The translations under genes and the position numbers were made by a program. From positions 62,001-126,000 of the forward strand of contig NZ_PYSV01000011.1 in assembly GCF_003028415.1 (NCBI RefSeq): a DNA stretch of 64,000 nt, written 5' to 3'. Shown piece after piece: positions 52,742 through 63,574 of this stretch (position 1 is the stretch's first letter; each line of letters opens with the position of its first letter). This DNA comes from Deinococcus arcticus (GTDB lineage: Bacteria; Deinococcota; Deinococci; Deinococcales; Deinococcaceae). Under the pieces are notes generated by a model. It did no database searches, was not told where the DNA came from, and was given only the letters and a program-made list of their open reading frames with translations.

Positions 52742-55700
52742 TTACGGTGCCCCTACCTGTGGCCCGTCTTCAAGCTGCACCGGATCGTTCATACCGCCTG
52801 CGCCAATACTGGTGTTCAGCCCTTTCCCGGCGTCAGTCAGCCCTGCACCGATCATCTTTTCGTTCAGGTAGTCAGGATTAAAGCCTAGGGAGTTGAGGTA
52901 AGCCTCCAAGCCGATTTTGAGTGGTTTGATCGGCTGCTGCTGGCCATCCGGCTTGACCATTTCGGTCTTGGCCGCCAGCACGGCGCCTTTCGCAGCCTCA
53001 CTGGTGATTGAAGCAATCATGTGGCCCGTTCCTGCCCCCGACTGAATGGCTTTGCTCCATCCAGCATCTTTTTCCAGAATGGTGCGGTAGGTGGCGCGAG
53101 GTCCGATGGCCAAGAGGCTTCCTATCCCCCGCAGCACGCGACGGCCTGCCGTTTCTCCTCTCCGGCGAGGTGCCCCGATAGCGGCACGCTTCAGGTCAGC
53201 CCAGGATTGCTTGCGGGACGCTGCCAGAGCCTGCTGAGCAATGGGCCGCGCCACAACCCGGTGATTGGTCTGCACCAGTCGCTGCGCCAGCAGTTTCCTT
53301 AGTTTGTCCTGGCTGAAGTGGGTGGGGAGTTTGAGGGAGGCGGCCAACTGGGTGACCTGCCGGGGCAGCATGGCATCCACCGCTCTATGGGCAGCATCGA
53401 ATCGCTTGGCCTTCAGCGCTTTGCGACCGCCGAGAAGTTGCTTCGTCTCCTTCGTGGCACGTCCGGCGATGCCTGCGCTCCCATACAGACTTTGCTGCAT
53501 ATCTGCCCAGGTCTCCCGGGCCAGCTTGGTGTTGTATTGCTTCATGTTTTTCCAGACCAGACGAGCACGATCTGTCAGAGCCCTGTTGGTCAATCTGGCA
53601 GGGGCCCCAGCTGCACTCGCGGCACGGCCAGTGACGACTGTTGAACGTCCAGCAACCAGGCGCCGTGCCCCCTGAGCCAGCCCCTTGCCCATAGGGCTCA
53701 GTGCGTAGCGGCCCAGGTTGCCAGCGGCGCCTTTGACCAGCCCACCAGCCAGTGCGGCGCCCGGACCCATCACCACGCCCAGCGCAGCGTCAAAAGCCAT
53801 CGCCTTGGGATCCAGCACCCCCTGCATCAGGCTCATCTTGCCCTGGTACTTCTTGTCTCCCAGCAGGACTTTGTTCTGAGCAAGGCGGCCCAGGGCTCCC
53901 CCTGCCGCGCCGCCCGCCGCCATGATCAGCAGCGGTGCGGCCAGGCCCCCAGTCAGGCCCGTGAGGGCCGCTGCGCCTACGGTGACTCCCACGGTCACGG
54001 CCAGACGCGCCAGGGTGGCCTTGCCCTCGGTGGAGGTGGCCCATTTCCACGCTTCGGAGGCCTTGCCTTTGGCGGCATTCCAGAGGCCCTTCACGCCGCC
54101 CTTCTTAATGGCCTGAAAAGCGGTAAACGCAGCGCCCGTGCCCAGCAGCAATGCGGTGGCGGGGCGGTTTTTCAGGAATTTGCCCAGCCCACCCTTGGCC
54201 GTTCGTATCGCGCGGGTGGCTTTGGCGCCAATCCGGCGTTTCAAGCTTTGGGCCTTGGTGGTGGCGGTCTTGGCCAGCGCGGCAATCCTGGTTTTCGCGC
54301 TTGCTGCCGCTGCGGTCAGACGTTGGCGGACCTGCTGCCCGGCCGCTTTGGCCTGCGTCCAGGCGTTCTGGGCACGGGTCTTGACGTTGTTTAGCAGCCC
54401 TGTGGCAGCTGTCTTGAGCTTGGTGCGGGCCGCTGTGGCCTTGTCCCGCAGGTTGAGCGCCGCTGTCGACGCCGCTTGCCGCAGCGTTCCCGAGATCGTC
54501 CTCGCCTTGTCTTTCAGCTTTGTCTGCACCTGCGCGACTGTGGAAGCAGCCCGGAAGGCCAGCTGGTGGGCCCGGACACGCAGCTGCGCGGCCTTGGCTC
54601 TGGCACTCTGTACCGCCTGCTGCGCTTTGCCTTTGACTGTTTGCAGGGTTTTGCGACCGTACTCGCGCGCGGTCTCGCCTGCCGCCTTGATCTGGGTGCG
54701 CACCCTGTTGCGAAGCGTCTGGGCCTGCTTCAGGGTTTGACTGGCTGCCTCGCGCGCTGCCGTGATCGCCGGCGCCGCTGCCTTCTGCACGCGCTTCACG
54801 GTTTTCTGAATCCGCTGCTGGGCGGCTTTCTGCACGGTGCCGACCGCACTCTTCAGTTTGTCCCGGGCAGAGCCGGCCAGCTTTTTCAGGTCGCCCAGGC
54901 CCCAGCGTTGTACAGCGGTTGCGGGGGCCGGGGAAGCCACCTGACGCTGCACCGGGCGCGCCTTCTGAGGCATGGGGGCGGCGGCCAACTTGGCGCCCAT
55001 CGTCCGGGCTTCAGCTTCAAGGCCAGCATCGGGGTCGATCCCGGTGCCCACGCGCCCTTGGGACTGTTGCACGGTATGGGTGGCTTCGTGGGCCAGCAGT
55101 TCCAGCCCACTCTGGCTGTTGGGATTGAACTTTCCACTCTGGAAAAAGATGTCACTGCCCGTCGTAAAGGCCAGGGCATTGACGCCCTTGGCCAGCCTGT
55201 CCGCTTCCGCATCATCGTGGATGCGCACCCGGGAGAGGTCGTGGTTCAAGCCTTGTTCGAGGTGCCGTTGAATGGCTTCAGGCAAGGGATTACCGCTGCC
55301 CCGTCTGGCTTGAATGCGCTGCAAGACGGGTTGCGTGGCTTCCGCGTCCAGTTCGGCCAACTGCCGCTGCAAGGTCTGTTGTTGGGCAGCGGTGGCAGCT
55401 CCACCTGCCTCGGCTTCATGGCGTTGCACGGCTGTATCCACGGCTCGTTGAAGTGCCAGCCGTTCCCCAGCGGGCACCAGGCCCAGCACCACGCGACTCA
55501 CGGGGGCACTGATCGCATGCCGTTGCAGCGTCGCTAGATGCTCGCCGTAAATGTCATACCGGGCTTGGGCGGGGCCGCGATCTGAACGGAAGCCTTGGAC
55601 CAAGGTATTGGCCACTTGCCGCTGGAGGGCGGTGAACTGGGCGTATTGCCGCGTATCTAACGCTTGGCCTTCGACCTGCTCGGCCTGGTGGCGCATCACC

Positions 55701-56023
55701 GTCACCCAGTCACCGGGACTCTGGGGCTTGGCTGGGACGGGCTGGGCTTGCCGTTGAATCGGCTGACCCTCCACCTGGGGCAAGGCGGCCAGCTGATCGC
55801 TCACCGCTTGGCGCTGAACTTGCAGCCGTGTTACCTCTTGCTGTTCTAACCCTGACGCCCGCAGTACTGGTCCCGCCGCTTGCCGCTGCAACACCTGGGG
55901 ACGCCACAGGTGGGCCTGGATGCCGCTCACCGCCGGGTGGGGCGCAAGGTCTGGGGCCTGCACGGGGGCGGGGCCACGCCGCGCCGCTTTCTTGGTCAGG
56001 GACGCACCCTGGTGTTCAAACAT
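52742..56023 (-). CDS. DUF4157-domain protein, candidate polymorphic toxin or effector
   Basis: A 1093-residue protein; GGAGG before the ATG at 56023 fixes the start. The N-terminal ~240 residues are Gln/Arg/Val-rich (many QRQ motifs). A DUF4157 domain follows: the sequence NHDLSRVRIHDDAEADRLA and the metal site HEATH (LLAHEATHTVQQ). A long Ala/Lys/Thr-rich helical region (AKTATTKAQSLKRRI and similar) leads to hydrophobic segments (ARLAVTVGVTVGAAALTGLTGGLAAPLLIMAAGGAAG), then an unrecognised basic C-terminus. DUF4157 proteins are often linked to contractile-injection or toxin systems. The toxic part, if any, would be C-terminal. Confidence 0.8.
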   Translation of the reverse strand: MFEHQGASLTKKAARRGPAPVQAPDLAPHPAVSGIQAHLWRPQVLQRQAAGPVLRASGLEQQEVTRLQVQRQAVSDQLAALPQVEGQPIQRQAQPVPAKPQSPGDWVTVMRHQAEQVEGQALDTRQYAQFTALQRQVANTLVQGFRSDRGPAQARYDIYGEHLATLQRHAISAPVSRVVLGLVPAGERLALQRAVDTAVQRHEAEAGGAATAAQQQTLQRQLAELDAEATQPVLQRIQARRGSGNPLPEAIQRHLEQGLNHDLSRVRIHDDAEADRLAKGVNALAFTTGSDIFFQSGKFNPNSQSGLELLAHEATHTVQQSQGRVGTGIDPDAGLEAEARTMGAKLAAAPMPQKARPVQRQVASPAPATAVQRWGLGDLKKLAGSARDKLKSAVGTVQKAAQQRIQKTVKRVQKAAAPAITAAREAASQTLKQAQTLRNRVRTQIKAAGETAREYGRKTLQTVKGKAQQAVQSARAKAAQLRVRAHQLAFRAASTVAQVQTKLKDKARTISGTLRQAASTAALNLRDKATAARTKLKTAATGLLNNVKTRAQNAWTQAKAAGQQVRQRLTAAAASAKTRIAALAKTATTKAQSLKRRIGAKATRAIRTAKGGLGKFLKNRPATALLLGTGAAFTAFQAIKKGGVKGLWNAAKGKASEAWKWATSTEGKATLARLAVTVGVTVGAAALTGLTGGLAAPLLIMAAGGAAGGALGRLAQNKVLLGDKKYQGKMSLMQGVLDPKAMAFDAALGVVMGPGAALAGGLVKGAAGNLGRYALSPMGKGLAQGARRLVAGRSTVVTGRAASAAGAPARLTNRALTDRARLVWKNMKQYNTKLARETWADMQQSLYGSAGIAGRATKETKQLLGGRKALKAKRFDAAHRAVDAMLPRQVTQLAASLKLPTHFSQDKLRKLLAQRLVQTNHRVVARPIAQQALAASRKQSWADLKRAAIGAPRRRGETAGRRVLRGIGSLLAIGPRATYRTILEKDAGWSKAIQSGAGTGHMIASITSEAAKGAVLAAKTEMVKPDGQQQPIKPLKIGLEAYLNSLGFNPDYLNEKMIGAGLTDAGKGLNTSIGAGGMNDPVQLEDGPQVGAP

Positions 56024-56085
56024 GCCGTAACCTCCGGGACTTAAGCTTGACAATAAGTCATTTGCGCCCCGGAAGCGTGGGCTGC

Positions 56086-56516
<431 letters not shown>

Positions 56517-56520
<4 letters not shown>

Positions 56521-58508
56521 GGCAGCCCGGTGTCCAGCCACGCGCCCACCTGTTCATCCAGTTCGGTCCAGTTCTGGGCGCGGCCCAGGCGCCATTCGCC
56601 GGGCACGGTGCTGCGCGCCGACCAGACGTGGGTGGCGTCGCCCATGTCCAGGCGGTGCAGTCCCAGGGCCGTGGCCTGGGTCAGCAGCGCCGCCATGCCC
56701 TGCGCCGAGAGGGTCTGGGCCCCCTGGCGAATCTGACCGCCCTGCAGGGTCCAGGTTTCGGCTGGTTCGGCGCTGGCCACGGGCGCGGGGGCCGGCGTGG
56801 GCGGTGTGGCGGGCGCCGAGAGCAGCGTGTCGAAAATGGAGGCCGGGGTCACGGCCGTGCTGGGTGGGGGGGGTGGCGGGGCCAGCGCCGGGTCGGGGTT
56901 GGCGGCCAGCGGGGCGCTGCTCTCCTCGAAGTCAAACACGTCCAGCAGGCCGCTCAGGGCGTCCTGCCCGAAGGTGGAGGTCACTTCCTGCGCGGCGCGG
57001 TACTCGGCGTGGGCCTCGGCCAGCAGGGCCTCGGCGTCGGCCAGGGTCTGGGCGTAGCGTTCCCGGGCCTGGGCACTCAGCTGCCCCAGGCGGCGCTGGG
57101 CACGCAGGGTGTCGGCCAGGCGGCCCAGGCGCTGGGTGGTTTCCCCGGCCAGGTGGCGCACGGTGTCGTATTCCCGCACCACGCGGTCGGCTCGGGCGTC
57201 AAAGTCCTCCCGCTCCTGGGCGGCGGCGCCCATGCGGCGCTCCAGCACGCTCCACAGGCTGGCGGGGTCCACCGTCTCGCCCTGGGCCAGCCGGGTGCGG
57301 GCCTCGGCCAGCAGGGGGGCCAGCTCTGCGCTGGCGCCGGGCACGTTGCGCGCCGAGCGCTCGATTTCCAGCAGTTCGCGCTGCAGTTCCAGCTGGGCGC
57401 TGGCGTCCACCCCGGCCTGCAGGGCCTCGTGCATGGCCTGCAGTTCCTGCAGTTCATCGGTGGCCAGGCTGCCGCTGTCCAGCAGGTGCCGGGCCGAGTC
57501 CAGGGCAATGCGGGTGTCGGCGCCGGCCTGCACCCGGCCCAGCTCGGTTTCCAGGCGGGCAAACTGTTCGCGCTGCTGGGCCAGCAGGGCGCTCCGCTCG
57601 GCCTTCAGGGCCTCGCGCCAGCCGCTCACCACGTCCTCGGTCAGTTTGGCCTGGGTGTGCAGGGTGCGCAGGCCCTCGTGGCGCTCACGTAGATCGGCGC
57701 GCACCTGCAGCAGCGCGGTAAATTCGCGCTCCACGCTGGCCAGCTGCTGGGCGGCGTGTTCCTGTTCCAGCGCCAGCACGCGCGCCTGGGCATTGGGGTC
57801 CAGAATGGTCGCGGAGGTGGGCACAGCGGGGTTTTCCACCGTCTGCACCACCGACGATTCCAGGGCCTTGCGCAGGTTGAAGGTGAGGTTGCGCGCGCGC
57901 TCCACCTCGCCGGGCAGCAGTGTGCCCTGTTTCTGGGCCTCGTCAATCTGGCCAATCAGGGTATCCAGGCGGCGCACGTCCTTGCCGCCCATGCCCTGCA
58001 CCCGCGCGAAAGTGGCGCGCAGCTCTGCGAGGTCCTGGCCCTGTTCCACTAGCCCTTCTTGCAGGCGCCGGTCCATGGTGTCAATCAGGTTCTGGCCTTC
58101 TTGCACCAGCGCGCTGATGTCCCGGCCCTCTTTTTCCTCCTGGCGCGCCACGCTCAGCACCCCGCGCAGGCGCTGGGTCTCGGGCCAGTCGAAGTACAGC
58201 GAGAAGCGCCGCGCGCCCTCTTCCAGCCCCAGCAGGGAACTGAGCTGGTTGGGCAAGAGGCGCTCCTGCGTGGATTTCATGATCTCGTTAAGCACTTCCG
58301 AAACGCGCTTTTTCGCCAGCGGCGCAGGCACGCTCAGTTGCAAGCGCTTGAAGACCTCCTTTTTCAGGATGTCCTCAAGCATGCCCGGATCAATGGTGTC
58401 CAGCGAGCCGCCGCGCGTCTGGGCGGCGTCCTGCAGAATGCGTTCCAGCGCGCGGGGCGAGACCAGATCGCCCAGCATTTTCACCGGCAGTCGGCTCAGG
58501 GTGGCCAT
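56517..58508 (-). CDS. large coiled-coil protein of unknown function
   Basis: A 663-residue protein, mostly helical with long coiled-coil stretches (for example LEQEHAAQQLASVEREFTAL, then LRERHEGLRTLHTQAKLTED). The N-terminus (MATLSRLPVKMLGDLVSPRALERILQDA) and the C-terminal ~100 residues (after a Pro-rich linker) are globular; the C-terminus (ALGLHRLDMGDATHVWSARS) may be a small sensor-like fold. No named family recognised. It is coupled by a TGATG junction to the upstream membrane protein, and together with the roadblock protein suggests a small-GTPase-free scaffold or a DNA-segregation-type assembly. Confidence 0.7.
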
Positions 58509-60115
58509 CAGAGTTCCTCATCCCAGTCCACGGTGGCGGCGCTCTCCACAGTGGTGTTCTTGGACGAACTGCCCGCGCCCAGCAGTCCGAACTGCTCGCA
58601 CAGGCCCCGGAAGCCAAAGGCCATCAGGCCAATGGCGACCGCACTCAGCAGCGCCCACAGCGGCAGCGCGTAGGCACTCTGGGTCAGGGTCAGGTTGGTC
58701 AGGCCGCGCAGGGCCCCGGCGCCAAAGATGTCGCCCAGGGCCCCCAGGAACCCAAACACGCCTTCAAGCATCAGGGGCAGCATCAGCAGGCCTAGGCCCG
58801 TCATGATGGCGCGCCAGTAGGTGTTGCGCCCACCGAAGGCGAGGTTGAGCAGGTACAGCGGCGCGGCGGTGGCCAGCGCCAGCAGCAGGAACACCAGCAC
58901 CCGCAGCCAGCCCGAAAACCATCGGCTGATGCCCAGCGAAGTGGTGTCCAGGGCGCTGACGCCCTGTCCGGCCTGCTGGCGCTCGGCATTGGCCAGCCCG
59001 CCGATCAGGGCCTGCACGTCGCTGACCCGCAGGGCGCTGCGGCCCTGGGCGCGCTCGGCAGCGGCCGTCACCTGGGTAAAGGCGGCGCTGTCACGCAGGG
59101 GCGCTGGCACGCGCGCCAGCGCCGATGAGGCCGCTGCCAGCGCTTCGCGCGCCGCTGCGGCGTCGCCGTGGCCAGCAGCGGCCTGGGCACGGCCCAGTTC
59201 GGCGTAGGCGGCGGCCACGGCGGCGGCGCTGCCAGCGGCGGGGGTGGGCCGGGGGGCCGGGGTGGGTGTGGGCGCCGGCGTGGGGTCTGGCTGGGGCGCC
59301 GGGGTGGTGCCCCCCTGCGGCGGGGTGGACTGCCCCGGGCGGCTGGTGCCCGTGCCCGTCACGGCGGGCGGGGTGGCCAGCGCGCGGTTCAGGGCGGCGG
59401 TGCCCCGGCGCAGGGTGCCCAGCGAGGTGGCCAGCGCAGCAGTGTCGCCGCCGGCCAGCTGCCGCAGCGCGTCGCCAAACTGAGACACCTTCAGTGTGCC
59501 CACGCCGGACGCGTCCTGCACGGTGGTAAACCAGCCGGTGGCGCGGGCCAGATTCACGTATGAGGTGGTGGTCTGCTCGGCGCGGGTACCCTGCAGGGCG
59601 GCCGAGACCCGGGCGGCGGCGGCGCGCTGCAGGCGCCACGCGGTGCGCTCCAGGCGGCCAGCGCGGGCATCCTGGCCCAGGGCCTGCGCGGCCTGACCTG
59701 TCAAGCCGAACTCGCGTGCCAGCAGACGCAGCTGGGCGTCGCCATTCTCGGGCGCGGCGCTCAGGGCGGCCAGGGTCTGGTCGTACAGCGCCTTGCGCAT
59801 CAGGCCGCGTGCCAGCAGCACCTGGGCTTCCAGTTCAGCCGGGGTGCGGGCCAGCGCGGCGCGCGCGCCCCCCAGGGCGTCGGTCAGGCCGCGCACAATC
59901 TGCTGGTTGCGCAGGGTAGGCGACAGGGTATCCAGCGCCTGCTGCGCCGCGTCCAAGCGGGTCAGGGCTGCCTGCGCCGACTGCGCGCGCGCCGACACCG
60001 CGCCGTCCAGATTGCTGGCCAAGGCGCTGTAGGCCGTCAGGTCCTGGGCGCCGGCCGTGCCCAGGGTGCCCAGGCTCAGAGCGGCCAGCAGGCTCAGCCC
60101 GGCGGGGCGCTTCAC
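58508..60115 (-). CDS. exported/membrane protein with Pro-rich linker
   Basis: A 535-residue protein with a GTG start overlapping the stop of the roadblock gene. Signal peptide (LSLLAALSLGTLGTAGAQ), an extracytoplasmic Ala-rich helical domain (repeat-like SARAQSAQAALTRLDAAQQAL), a Pro/Thr linker (TPAPQPDPTPAPTPTPAPRP), a second helical part, then four C-terminal membrane segments (WLRVLVFLLLALATAAPLYLL, AIMTGLGLLMLPLMLEGVFGF, ALPLWALLSAVAIGLMAFGF) and a short cytoplasmic tail. No family recognised. Confidence 0.75.
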   Translation of the reverse strand: MKRPAGLSLLAALSLGTLGTAGAQDLTAYSALASNLDGAVSARAQSAQAALTRLDAAQQALDTLSPTLRNQQIVRGLTDALGGARAALARTPAELEAQVLLARGLMRKALYDQTLAALSAAPENGDAQLRLLAREFGLTGQAAQALGQDARAGRLERTAWRLQRAAAARVSAALQGTRAEQTTTSYVNLARATGWFTTVQDASGVGTLKVSQFGDALRQLAGGDTAALATSLGTLRRGTAALNRALATPPAVTGTGTSRPGQSTPPQGGTTPAPQPDPTPAPTPTPAPRPTPAAGSAAAVAAAYAELGRAQAAAGHGDAAAAREALAAASSALARVPAPLRDSAAFTQVTAAAERAQGRSALRVSDVQALIGGLANAERQQAGQGVSALDTTSLGISRWFSGWLRVLVFLLLALATAAPLYLLNLAFGGRNTYWRAIMTGLGLLMLPLMLEGVFGFLGALGDIFGAGALRGLTNLTLTQSAYALPLWALLSAVAIGLMAFGFRGLCEQFGLLGAGSSSKNTTVESAATVDWDEEL

Positions 60116-60831
60116 GCCGCCACCCGCAGCTGCTGCAGTTCCACGATCAGGCGCCCCACGTTGGCCTGCGAGGTCGCCACCACCGCCACACAGTAGCCGC
60201 CCAGCGGGCACACACAGACCGTCTGGCCCCCCAGGTCTGCCGAGAGCAGCCGCAGGGCGCGTTTCTGAAACAGCATGGCGCTGGCGGCCACCACGCCGCC
60301 CAGGCCCGCCGGATCGCGCACCGCCTTGACCCGCAGCACTTCCCCGCTGGCGCGGCAGACCATGATCCCCTGCACGCCACTGAAGCGGCCCAGGGTCTGA
60401 ATCAGGGCGTCCTGATCTTCTGCCCGCGCCAAGTCGTAGGTGCGGGTGGTGGGCAGGGCGCCGTATTCGGGGTCATCGAACTCGAAGTCGTCGGCACTCA
60501 GGCCCAGATCGTCGAAGGTGGTGTCGGTCTGCGGCTCGTCCCAGGTGGCCAGCGGCACATTCTGGGTAAACAGCGTGGGGGCCTTGGGGTACTGCGCTTC
60601 CAGTTGCCCCGACAGGTTCAGCAGTTCCTTGCGGGCGCGGGCCGGTGGCAGCACGGTGCTCAGGCGCGCGAGCAGCGGACCGGACAGCACCTTCTGCATG
60701 TCCTGCGCCGTTACGGTTTCAGCTGCGAGCCCCTGCTCGCGCAGCACCGAGCGCAGCATGGTCTCGGCCGCACGATCAGAGACGACGCCCGACAAGGCGC
60801 GGACAATCATGGTGTACACAGCGTTCGTCAT
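60112..60831 (-). CDS. roadblock/LC7-domain protein
   Basis: A 239-residue protein. The C-terminal ~95 residues form a roadblock/LC7 fold (LIQTLGRFSGVQGIMVCRASGEVLRVK, then LGGQTVCVCPLGGYCVAVVA), the type that binds small GTPases such as MglA. The N-terminal ~95 residues (helical, VSDRAAETMLRSVLREQG) and an acidic linker (FDDLGLSADDFEFDDPEYG) are unassigned. The N-terminal part resembles the first ~90 residues of the coiled-coil protein two genes downstream. First gene of the operon ending with tsaE. Confidence 0.8.
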   Translation of the reverse strand: MTNAVYTMIVRALSGVVSDRAAETMLRSVLREQGLAAETVTAQDMQKVLSGPLLARLSTVLPPARARKELLNLSGQLEAQYPKAPTLFTQNVPLATWDEPQTDTTFDDLGLSADDFEFDDPEYGALPTTRTYDLARAEDQDALIQTLGRFSGVQGIMVCRASGEVLRVKAVRDPAGLGGVVAASAMLFQKRALRLLSADLGGQTVCVCPLGGYCVAVVATSQANVGRLIVELQQLRVAA

Positions 60832-60930
60832 GAAGAACCTCAAGGAAGTATAGAAAGGCCGCGCTTACATTTTTGTCTCATCTGGATTGTGCCGCAAATG
60901 CGGGCCCGGCGTGCGGGTGTGCGTGCCCCC

Positions 60931-60939
60931 TGCTATACT
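60931..60939 (+). promoter_or_regulatory. extended -10 promoter element of tRNA-Arg
   Basis: TGCTATACT gives a TG-extended -10 box (TATACT at 60934-60939) 37 bp upstream of the tRNA. No good -35 box is visible. Confidence 0.6.
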
Positions 60940-60976
60940 CCCGTCGCCCGCTTGCGGGCCTCTTGGCGCCGGCTCT

Positions 60977-61053
<77 letters not shown>

Positions 61054-61061
61054 CCTCAAGA

Positions 61062-61084
61062 CCCCGCGTCAGGCGGGGTTTTTT
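61062..61084 (+). terminator. intrinsic terminator of tRNA-Arg
   Basis: CCCCGC/GCGGGG stem with a 5-nt loop, followed by six T. Confidence 0.92.
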
Positions 61085-61120
61085 GTTGCTGGCGCCTGGG
61101 TCAGGGCAGCCCCCCTCCCT

Positions 61121-62035
61121 TTACCACCACCCCCGGCGTTTGAAAAAAGCCGCCAGCACGCCGCCGATGAGCAGAAAGCTGCTCCAGGCCAGCAGGTAGC
61201 CGTAGGGGCTTTTCAGTTCGGGCATGTATTCAAAATTCATGCCCCACACGCCAGCCAGAAAGGTCAACGGCAGGAAAATCACGCTCACGGCGGTCAGGGT
61301 GCGCATTACCTCGTTCATGCGCTGGCCCTGCAGGCCCAGGTGCAGGTCCAGCAGGCTGGTCAGCAGGTCGCGCAGGCTGTCCAGCTGCCCGCTGGCGCGG
61401 CTGAACGAATCCTGTACGTCGCGGTAGCGCACAAGGTCGCCGGGTGTGCCGCCCGCGTGGCGCCCTAACAGCGCTGTGGCCTCGCGCGCCTCCGAGGTCA
61501 GGCGCCGCGCCTGGGTGATCAGGTGCTTCATGGCAAAGACCTCTTCTACCGGGTTGCGCTGCCCCTGAAAAATGCGTTCTTCCAGCACGTCGGCGCGCCC
61601 TTCCAGTGCGTCGGCCACCGTGAAGAAGGTCTCGGCGGTGTGATCCAGCAGCTCATAGGCCACCTCCTGGGGGGTGTTCACGCTCTCGCGCCCGACCAGG
61701 GGCCACACGGCAGCCAGCGCCTGCGTGCCAGCGGTGCTCATGGTCACCACAGCCTGCCCGAAAATCAGGATGCTCAGGCGCTCGGTGAATTCGTCACCCT
61801 CCTCGGGGCGGGCGTAGGAACGCACGGTAATAAAGGCGTGCTCGGGATACACCTCGGCGCGGCTCCAGTGGCCGCGTTCCAGCACATCTTCCAGGGCCAG
61901 CCGGTTGATGGGAAAAGCGGCGCGCAGGCGCGCGACTTCTTCCGGAGTCACCCCCTGCACGTCCACCCAGACATCCTGGGTTTCCCCGGCCCACGCCAGG
62001 GGCTCGCCGGTACTGAGTTGCCGCGCCTGAATCAT
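61121..62035 (-). CDS. corA: CorA-type magnesium/divalent cation transporter
   Basis: A 304-residue channel-type transporter. A large N-terminal cytoplasmic domain is followed by two C-terminal membrane segments. The pore signature is [10 protein letters not shown] in the loop after [17 protein letters not shown]. It ends with the usual basic tail (FFKRRGWW). Starts at the ATG at 62035; the reading frame further upstream is unlikely to be coding. Divergent from xseA. Confidence 0.94.
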   Translation of the reverse strand: MIQARQLSTGEPLAWAGETQDVWVDVQGVTPEEVARLRAAFPINRLALEDVLERGHWSRAEVYPEHAFITVRSYARPEEGDEFTERLSILIFGQAVVTMSTAGTQALAAVWPLVGRESVNTPQEVAYELLDHTAETFFTVADALEGRADVLEERIFQGQRNPVEEVFAMKHLITQARRLTSEAREATALLGRHAGGTPGDLVRYRDVQDSFSRASGQLDSLRDLLTSLLDLHLGLQGQRMNEVMRTLTAVSVIFLPLTFLAGVWGMNFEYMPELKSPYGYLLAWSSFLLIGGVLAAFFKRRGWW

Positions 62036-62103
62036 GCGCCCCAGGATGCCAGAGTGTGGGGTCGGTGCCGTGGAGTGAGACGCCCATCTGCCATTCTGTG
62101 CCC

Positions 62104-62199
62104 ATGAAGTCGTGGCTCTGGGTCGTGGTGGGCGCCGTGGGGGCCGGGGGGCGCTCCGGCGTGGGCGGGCTGGACCGGGCCCTGGGGGGGCGGCGGTGA
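62104..62199 (+). CDS. possible 31-residue leader protein coupled to xseA
   Basis: A short frame [20 protein letters not shown]... of 31 codons whose TGA overlaps the xseA GTG (GTGA). The first 15 residues are hydrophobic. No clear ribosome-binding site precedes its ATG. It may be a small membrane peptide or a coupling leader that allows xseA to be translated from its GTG. Confidence 0.4.
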   Translation: MKSWLWVVVGAVGAGGRSGVGGLDRALGGRR

Positions 62200-63395
62200 C
62201 CCGGCGCCGCAAGGCCGAGTCCCGCCCTCCCGAACAGTTTCTGGAACTCTCGGAACTGCTGGCCTACGTGGGGCAGGTGATTGCGCGCGGGCTGCCCGGC
62301 GCGGTGTGGGTGCGCGCCGAGATTGCCGCCGTGACCGACCGGCGCCACCTCTACCTGGACCTCGTGCAAAGCGGCGAGGAGGGCGAGGTGGCCCGCTGCC
62401 GCGCCACCGTGTGGGCCCGGGAGCGCTTTGCCCTAGACGCCAAGTTCCGCCGCGCCACGGGCGGGGGTCTGACGGCGGGCCTGAAGGTGCTGCTGTTTGG
62501 CGAGGCCACCTTCCACGAGCAGTACGGCTTTGCGCTGAACGTACTGGACATTGCCCCCGAATTCACCCTGGGTGACGCGGCGCTGCGACTGGCCGAGGGC
62601 CGCGAAACCCTGGTGCGCGAGGGCGTGTACAGCCTGAACCGCCAGCTGGCGCTGCCCACAGACTTCTGGCGCTTTGCGGTGCTCTCCCCGCGCGAGGCCG
62701 CCGGGCTGGGCGATTTCCGGCGCGAGATTGATCCGCTGGAGCGGGCCGGGGTGGTCCGCCCGGTGTATCTGGAAGCCACCTTTCAGGGCCCCGGCGCCGC
62801 CGCCAGCCTGCGCCGGGGGGTGCAGGCGGCCCTGGAATTGCACGGGGCCGAACCGCTGGACGCCCTGGTGGTGATCCGGGGCGGCGGCGCCGTCACCGAT
62901 CTGGCGTGGCTGAACGACCTGCCGTTTGCCCGCGCCCTGGCCACCTTTCCTGCGCCGGTGGTCACCGGGCTGGGCCACGCGCGCGACGACACCCTGCCCG
63001 ACGAGGTGGCCTGCGCGCGCACCGACACGCCCAGCAAGGCGGCGGCCCTGATCGTTCGCGCGGTGGTGGCCGCCGCCGCCCAGGCCCAGGAGGACGCGCG
63101 CACCATCCGCGCCCACGCCGCCGGGGTGCTGGTGGACGCCGAGGCCGGCGCGCACTGGACCCTGGACCGCGCCCGCCGGGCCGCCGCGCAGCAGGTGGAA
63201 GCGGCGGCGGCCAGCGTAGACGCCCTGATGAAGCAGGCCCTGGGCCTGACCCCGGCGCGCACCCTGGGCCGGGGCTACGCCCTGGTGCGCGCCGAGGGCG
63301 GGCAGCCCATCACCCGCGCCGCGCAGGTACAGGCCGGGCAGCTCCTGACACTGGAATTCAGCGATGGCGTGGCCGGAGTCAGGGCCGACGGGTAA
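62196..63395 (+). CDS. xseA: exodeoxyribonuclease VII large subunit
   Basis: A single-strand DNA exonuclease used in repair and degradation of damaged DNA. 399 residues from the GTG at 62196. An N-terminal OB-fold region ([32 protein letters not shown]) precedes the catalytic domain with the [16 protein letters not shown] motif and [17 protein letters not shown]. The C-terminal [19 protein letters not shown] is typical. The usual small subunit gene xseB is not in this window. Confidence 0.93.
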   Translation: MTRRRKAESRPPEQFLELSELLAYVGQVIARGLPGAVWVRAEIAAVTDRRHLYLDLVQSGEEGEVARCRATVWARERFALDAKFRRATGGGLTAGLKVLLFGEATFHEQYGFALNVLDIAPEFTLGDAALRLAEGRETLVREGVYSLNRQLALPTDFWRFAVLSPREAAGLGDFRREIDPLERAGVVRPVYLEATFQGPGAAASLRRGVQAALELHGAEPLDALVVIRGGGAVTDLAWLNDLPFARALATFPAPVVTGLGHARDDTLPDEVACARTDTPSKAAALIVRAVVAAAAQAQEDARTIRAHAAGVLVDAEAGAHWTLDRARRAAAQQVEAAAASVDALMKQALGLTPARTLGRGYALVRAEGGQPITRAAQVQAGQLLTLEFSDGVAGVRADG

Positions 63396-63440
63396 CCGGG
63401 ACTGGCGGGCGCAGGCCACAACACACCCTGGCGCCGTTCA

Positions 63441-63542
63441 GTCACTCGCTACCAAGCCCCCGATCAACCGAGCGGGCTGGGACAGCGGCGCCGCAGCGCG
63501 AGGATCGAAAAAGTACGTTGCACCTCATGGTGCAACGTCCTC
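63441..63542 (-). repeat. structured intergenic repeat, copy 3 (short, reverse orientation)
   Basis: Read on the minus strand it matches 39933-40079 and 45606-45731 but lacks the inner loop portion: the outer stem closes directly as ACGTTGCACC-ATGA-GGTGCAACGT. The following T run and the CGCTCGGTTGATC segment are kept, but the second hairpin is degraded. It lies between the convergent ends of xseA and the gene at 63575. Confidence 0.75.
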
Positions 63543-63574
63543 AAAAAGCGTCAGGTTGTTGGGGTTCAGGAACG

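Noticed and set aside
51460..56023. Prophage or full contractile-injection cluster
   Set aside because: No sheath, baseplate, tube or capsid genes are present; only a DUF4157 protein and one weak chaperone-like protein.
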